This document shows, in pieces, positions 14,249 to 15,676 of a stretch of DNA of 15,676 nt. Where the stretch lies: positions 1-15,676 of the forward strand of contig WFRG01000136.1 in NCBI GenBank assembly GCA_015486705.1, written 5' to 3'. The DNA is from Hippea sp. (GTDB taxonomy: Bacteria > Campylobacterota_A > Desulfurellia > Desulfurellales > Hippeaceae). Position 1 is the stretch's first letter; every line of letters begins with the position of its first letter. The notes beneath the pieces are model-generated. The model was not told the origin of the DNA. It searched no databases and was given only the letters and a program-made list of their open reading frames with translations. Made by a program: the position numbers and the translations under genes.

Positions 14249-15676
14249 GAAACTATGGGGCGGAAGATTTTTGAAGCCTACTGACAATATTATGGAAAGC
14301 TTTTCTGAGTCTATAAGCTTCGATAAGAGGTTGTATGAATACGATATTGAAGGTTCAATTGTTCATGCGCAAATGCTTGCAAAGCAGGGTATTATAACTG
14401 AAGATGAAGCGGATAAGATTATCGAGGGCCTAAGAAAGATAAAGCATATGATTGATGAAGGGGAATTTGAGTTTAGAATTGAAGATGAAGATATTCATAT
14501 GAATATAGAAAGAAAACTCATTGAGCTGATAGGTAAAACAGGCGGCAAGCTTCATACGGCAAGAAGCAGAAATGATCAGATAGCTCTGGATGTTAGGCTT
14601 TTGCTTAGAGATGCAACATTGGGGATTATAGATAAATTGAATAGTTTGCTAAAGGCTATTGTAGATTTGTCAAAAGAGTACATAAATGTTGTCATGCCAG
14701 GTTTTACACATCTTCAGCATGCTCAGCCAGTTTTGTTTTCGCACTATTTGCTTGCATATTATGAAAAATTTAAAAGGGATAAAGACAGGTTTAGAGAGAC
14801 TCTGAAAAGAATAGATGTTTTACCCCTTGGAAGTGGGGCATTGGCTGGAACGAGTTTTCCTATAGATAGAAGGTATGTTGCTGAACAACTTGGGTTTTCG
14901 AAAGTATCAAGAAATTCCATGGATGCTGTGTCGGATAGGGATTTTGCTATAGAATTTTTAAACGATGTTGCTATTTTTGCAATGCATGCATCACGTTTCG
15001 CAGAAGAAATGGTTATTTTTTCATCCCAAGAGTTTGATTTTGTGGAGTTGCCTGATGAGTTTTGCACGGGTTCGAGTATTATGCCGCAGAAAAAAAATCC
15101 AGATGCTATGGAGCTTATAAGGGGTAAAACAGCAAGGATTTATGGCAATCTTGTTCAAATGCTTGTTTTGATGAAAGGTTTACCACTAACATACAATAGA
15201 GATATGCAGGAAGATAAGGAGTCATTGTTTGACTCAATTGACACTATAAACGGTATATTGGATGTTTTGATAGGTTTTGTACCAAAGATTAAGCCAAAGG
15301 AAGAATCTTTAAAGGGAGCTTTAAGGAAAGGTTTTATAACTGCGACAGACTTGGCTGATTATCTAACGCGCAAAGGTATGCCTTTTAGAGAAGCCCACAA
15401 AATTGTAGGAGAGATTGTAGCTTATGCTGAAGAAAATAATAAGAAATTGAATGAACTGTCTATAGATGAACTGAAAAACTTTTCTGAGCTAATAGAAAGC
15501 GACGTTTTGAGCGTTTTGCACTACGAAAAGGCTGTTAATTCGAGAACAAGTTATGGTGGAACGGCAAAAGATAATGTTGTTAAGATTATAGAAGAATTGG
15601 AAAAAGAGTTGAGTATAAGGGAGGATGGTAAAACTGTTGAATGCCCAAGATGTGGATATCCTGTGAAGGTATATGC
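14241..15676 (+). CDS. argH: Argininosuccinate lyase, open at the window end, with a C-terminal CxxC extension
   Basis: Splits argininosuccinate into arginine and fumarate, the last step of arginine synthesis. The frame starts with ATG inside the end of hom (8-bp overlap) and has no stop through 478 codons. Family marks: MNKKLWGGRF start, HTARSRNDQ, GFTHLQHAQP, LPLGSGALAGTSFPIDR and the signature GSSIMPQKKNP at 277-287 with the catalytic serine loop. The normal end (RTSYGGTAKDNVVKIIEELE) is reached at about residue 455. The frame then goes on through a short polar linker into ECPRCGYPVKVY, with Cys468 and Cys471 in a zinc-ribbon-like knuckle, and is cut by the window edge. Known ArgH proteins are mostly 455-470 residues. 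The extension is either a real C-terminal zinc knuckle or the beginning of a fused partner. Confidence 0.93.
   Translation, partial: MNKKLWGGRFLKPTDNIMESFSESISFDKRLYEYDIEGSIVHAQMLAKQGIITEDEADKIIEGLRKIKHMIDEGEFEFRIEDEDIHMNIERKLIELIGKTGGKLHTARSRNDQIALDVRLLLRDATLGIIDKLNSLLKAIVDLSKEYINVVMPGFTHLQHAQPVLFSHYLLAYYEKFKRDKDRFRETLKRIDVLPLGSGALAGTSFPIDRRYVAEQLGFSKVSRNSMDAVSDRDFAIEFLNDVAIFAMHASRFAEEMVIFSSQEFDFVELPDEFCTGSSIMPQKKNPDAMELIRGKTARIYGNLVQMLVLMKGLPLTYNRDMQEDKESLFDSIDTINGILDVLIGFVPKIKPKEESLKGALRKGFITATDLADYLTRKGMPFREAHKIVGEIVAYAEENNKKLNELSIDELKNFSELIESDVLSVLHYEKAVNSRTSYGGTAKDNVVKIIEELEKELSIREDGKTVECPRCGYPVKVY

Noticed and set aside
1..15676. CRISPR arrays, tRNA/rRNA genes, insertion sequences or att sites
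   Set aside because: No regularly spaced repeats, no cloverleaf-like or rRNA sequence, no transposase or terminal inverted repeats were seen on either strand by reading.

Overview
The window is AT-rich bacterial DNA, about 15.7 kb, with dense, overlapping, operon-like gene packing and heavy use of ATA, AGA and AGG codons. Gene content (CheV, CheX and CheZ together, a Thermotoga-type DAHP synthase) and codon use suggest a motile, probably thermophilic, Gram-negative bacterium. The Hippea/Desulfurella group (Desulfurellales) is my best guess. That is inference from style, not a database match.

Bases 1-9726 (+ strand): the tail of an unidentified gene, then a promoter-like pair (TTGACG-17-TAAAAT), then a tightly packed run of ten genes. 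They are a soluble PAS histidine kinase, a membrane Cache-HAMP sensor with no output domain, cheA (with a degenerate receiver at its C-terminus), cheW, cheV, cheX, a CheZ-type phosphatase, cheY, an OppF/DppF-type ABC ATPase and rlmN. Eight of them build the excitatory and signal-termination core of a chemotaxis pathway. CheA with CheW/CheV would phosphorylate CheY, and two unrelated CheY-P phosphatases (CheX, CheZ) would remove the phosphate. No methylation enzymes (CheR/CheB) and no complete chemoreceptor lie in the window.

Bases 9721-11473 (- strand): a secreted four-LysM NlpC/P60 peptidoglycan hydrolase followed by ruvC, which overlaps it by 56 bp. ruvC is tail-to-tail with rlmN, with interlocked stop codons. 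The hydrolase promoter sits so close to its likely ATG that the mRNA would be leaderless.

Bases 11474-11851: a divergent intergenic region with the most striking element in the window. A 27-codon reading frame has 11 of 15 consecutive residues that are Phe, Tyr or Trp. Next come a 9-bp long-range pairing whose first arm contains the leader stop codon, a strong intrinsic terminator, and then the DAHP synthase gene, the first step of aromatic amino acid synthesis. This has the architecture of a ribosome-mediated transcription attenuator reading all three aromatic amino acids.

Bases 11852-15676 (+ strand): aroF (DAHP synthase with an N-terminal regulatory domain), then a good sigma-70-type promoter, hom (homoserine dehydrogenase with ACT domain) and argH (argininosuccinate lyase, running off the window). 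argH overlaps hom by 8 bp and reads on past its normal end into a CxxC zinc-ribbon-like segment.
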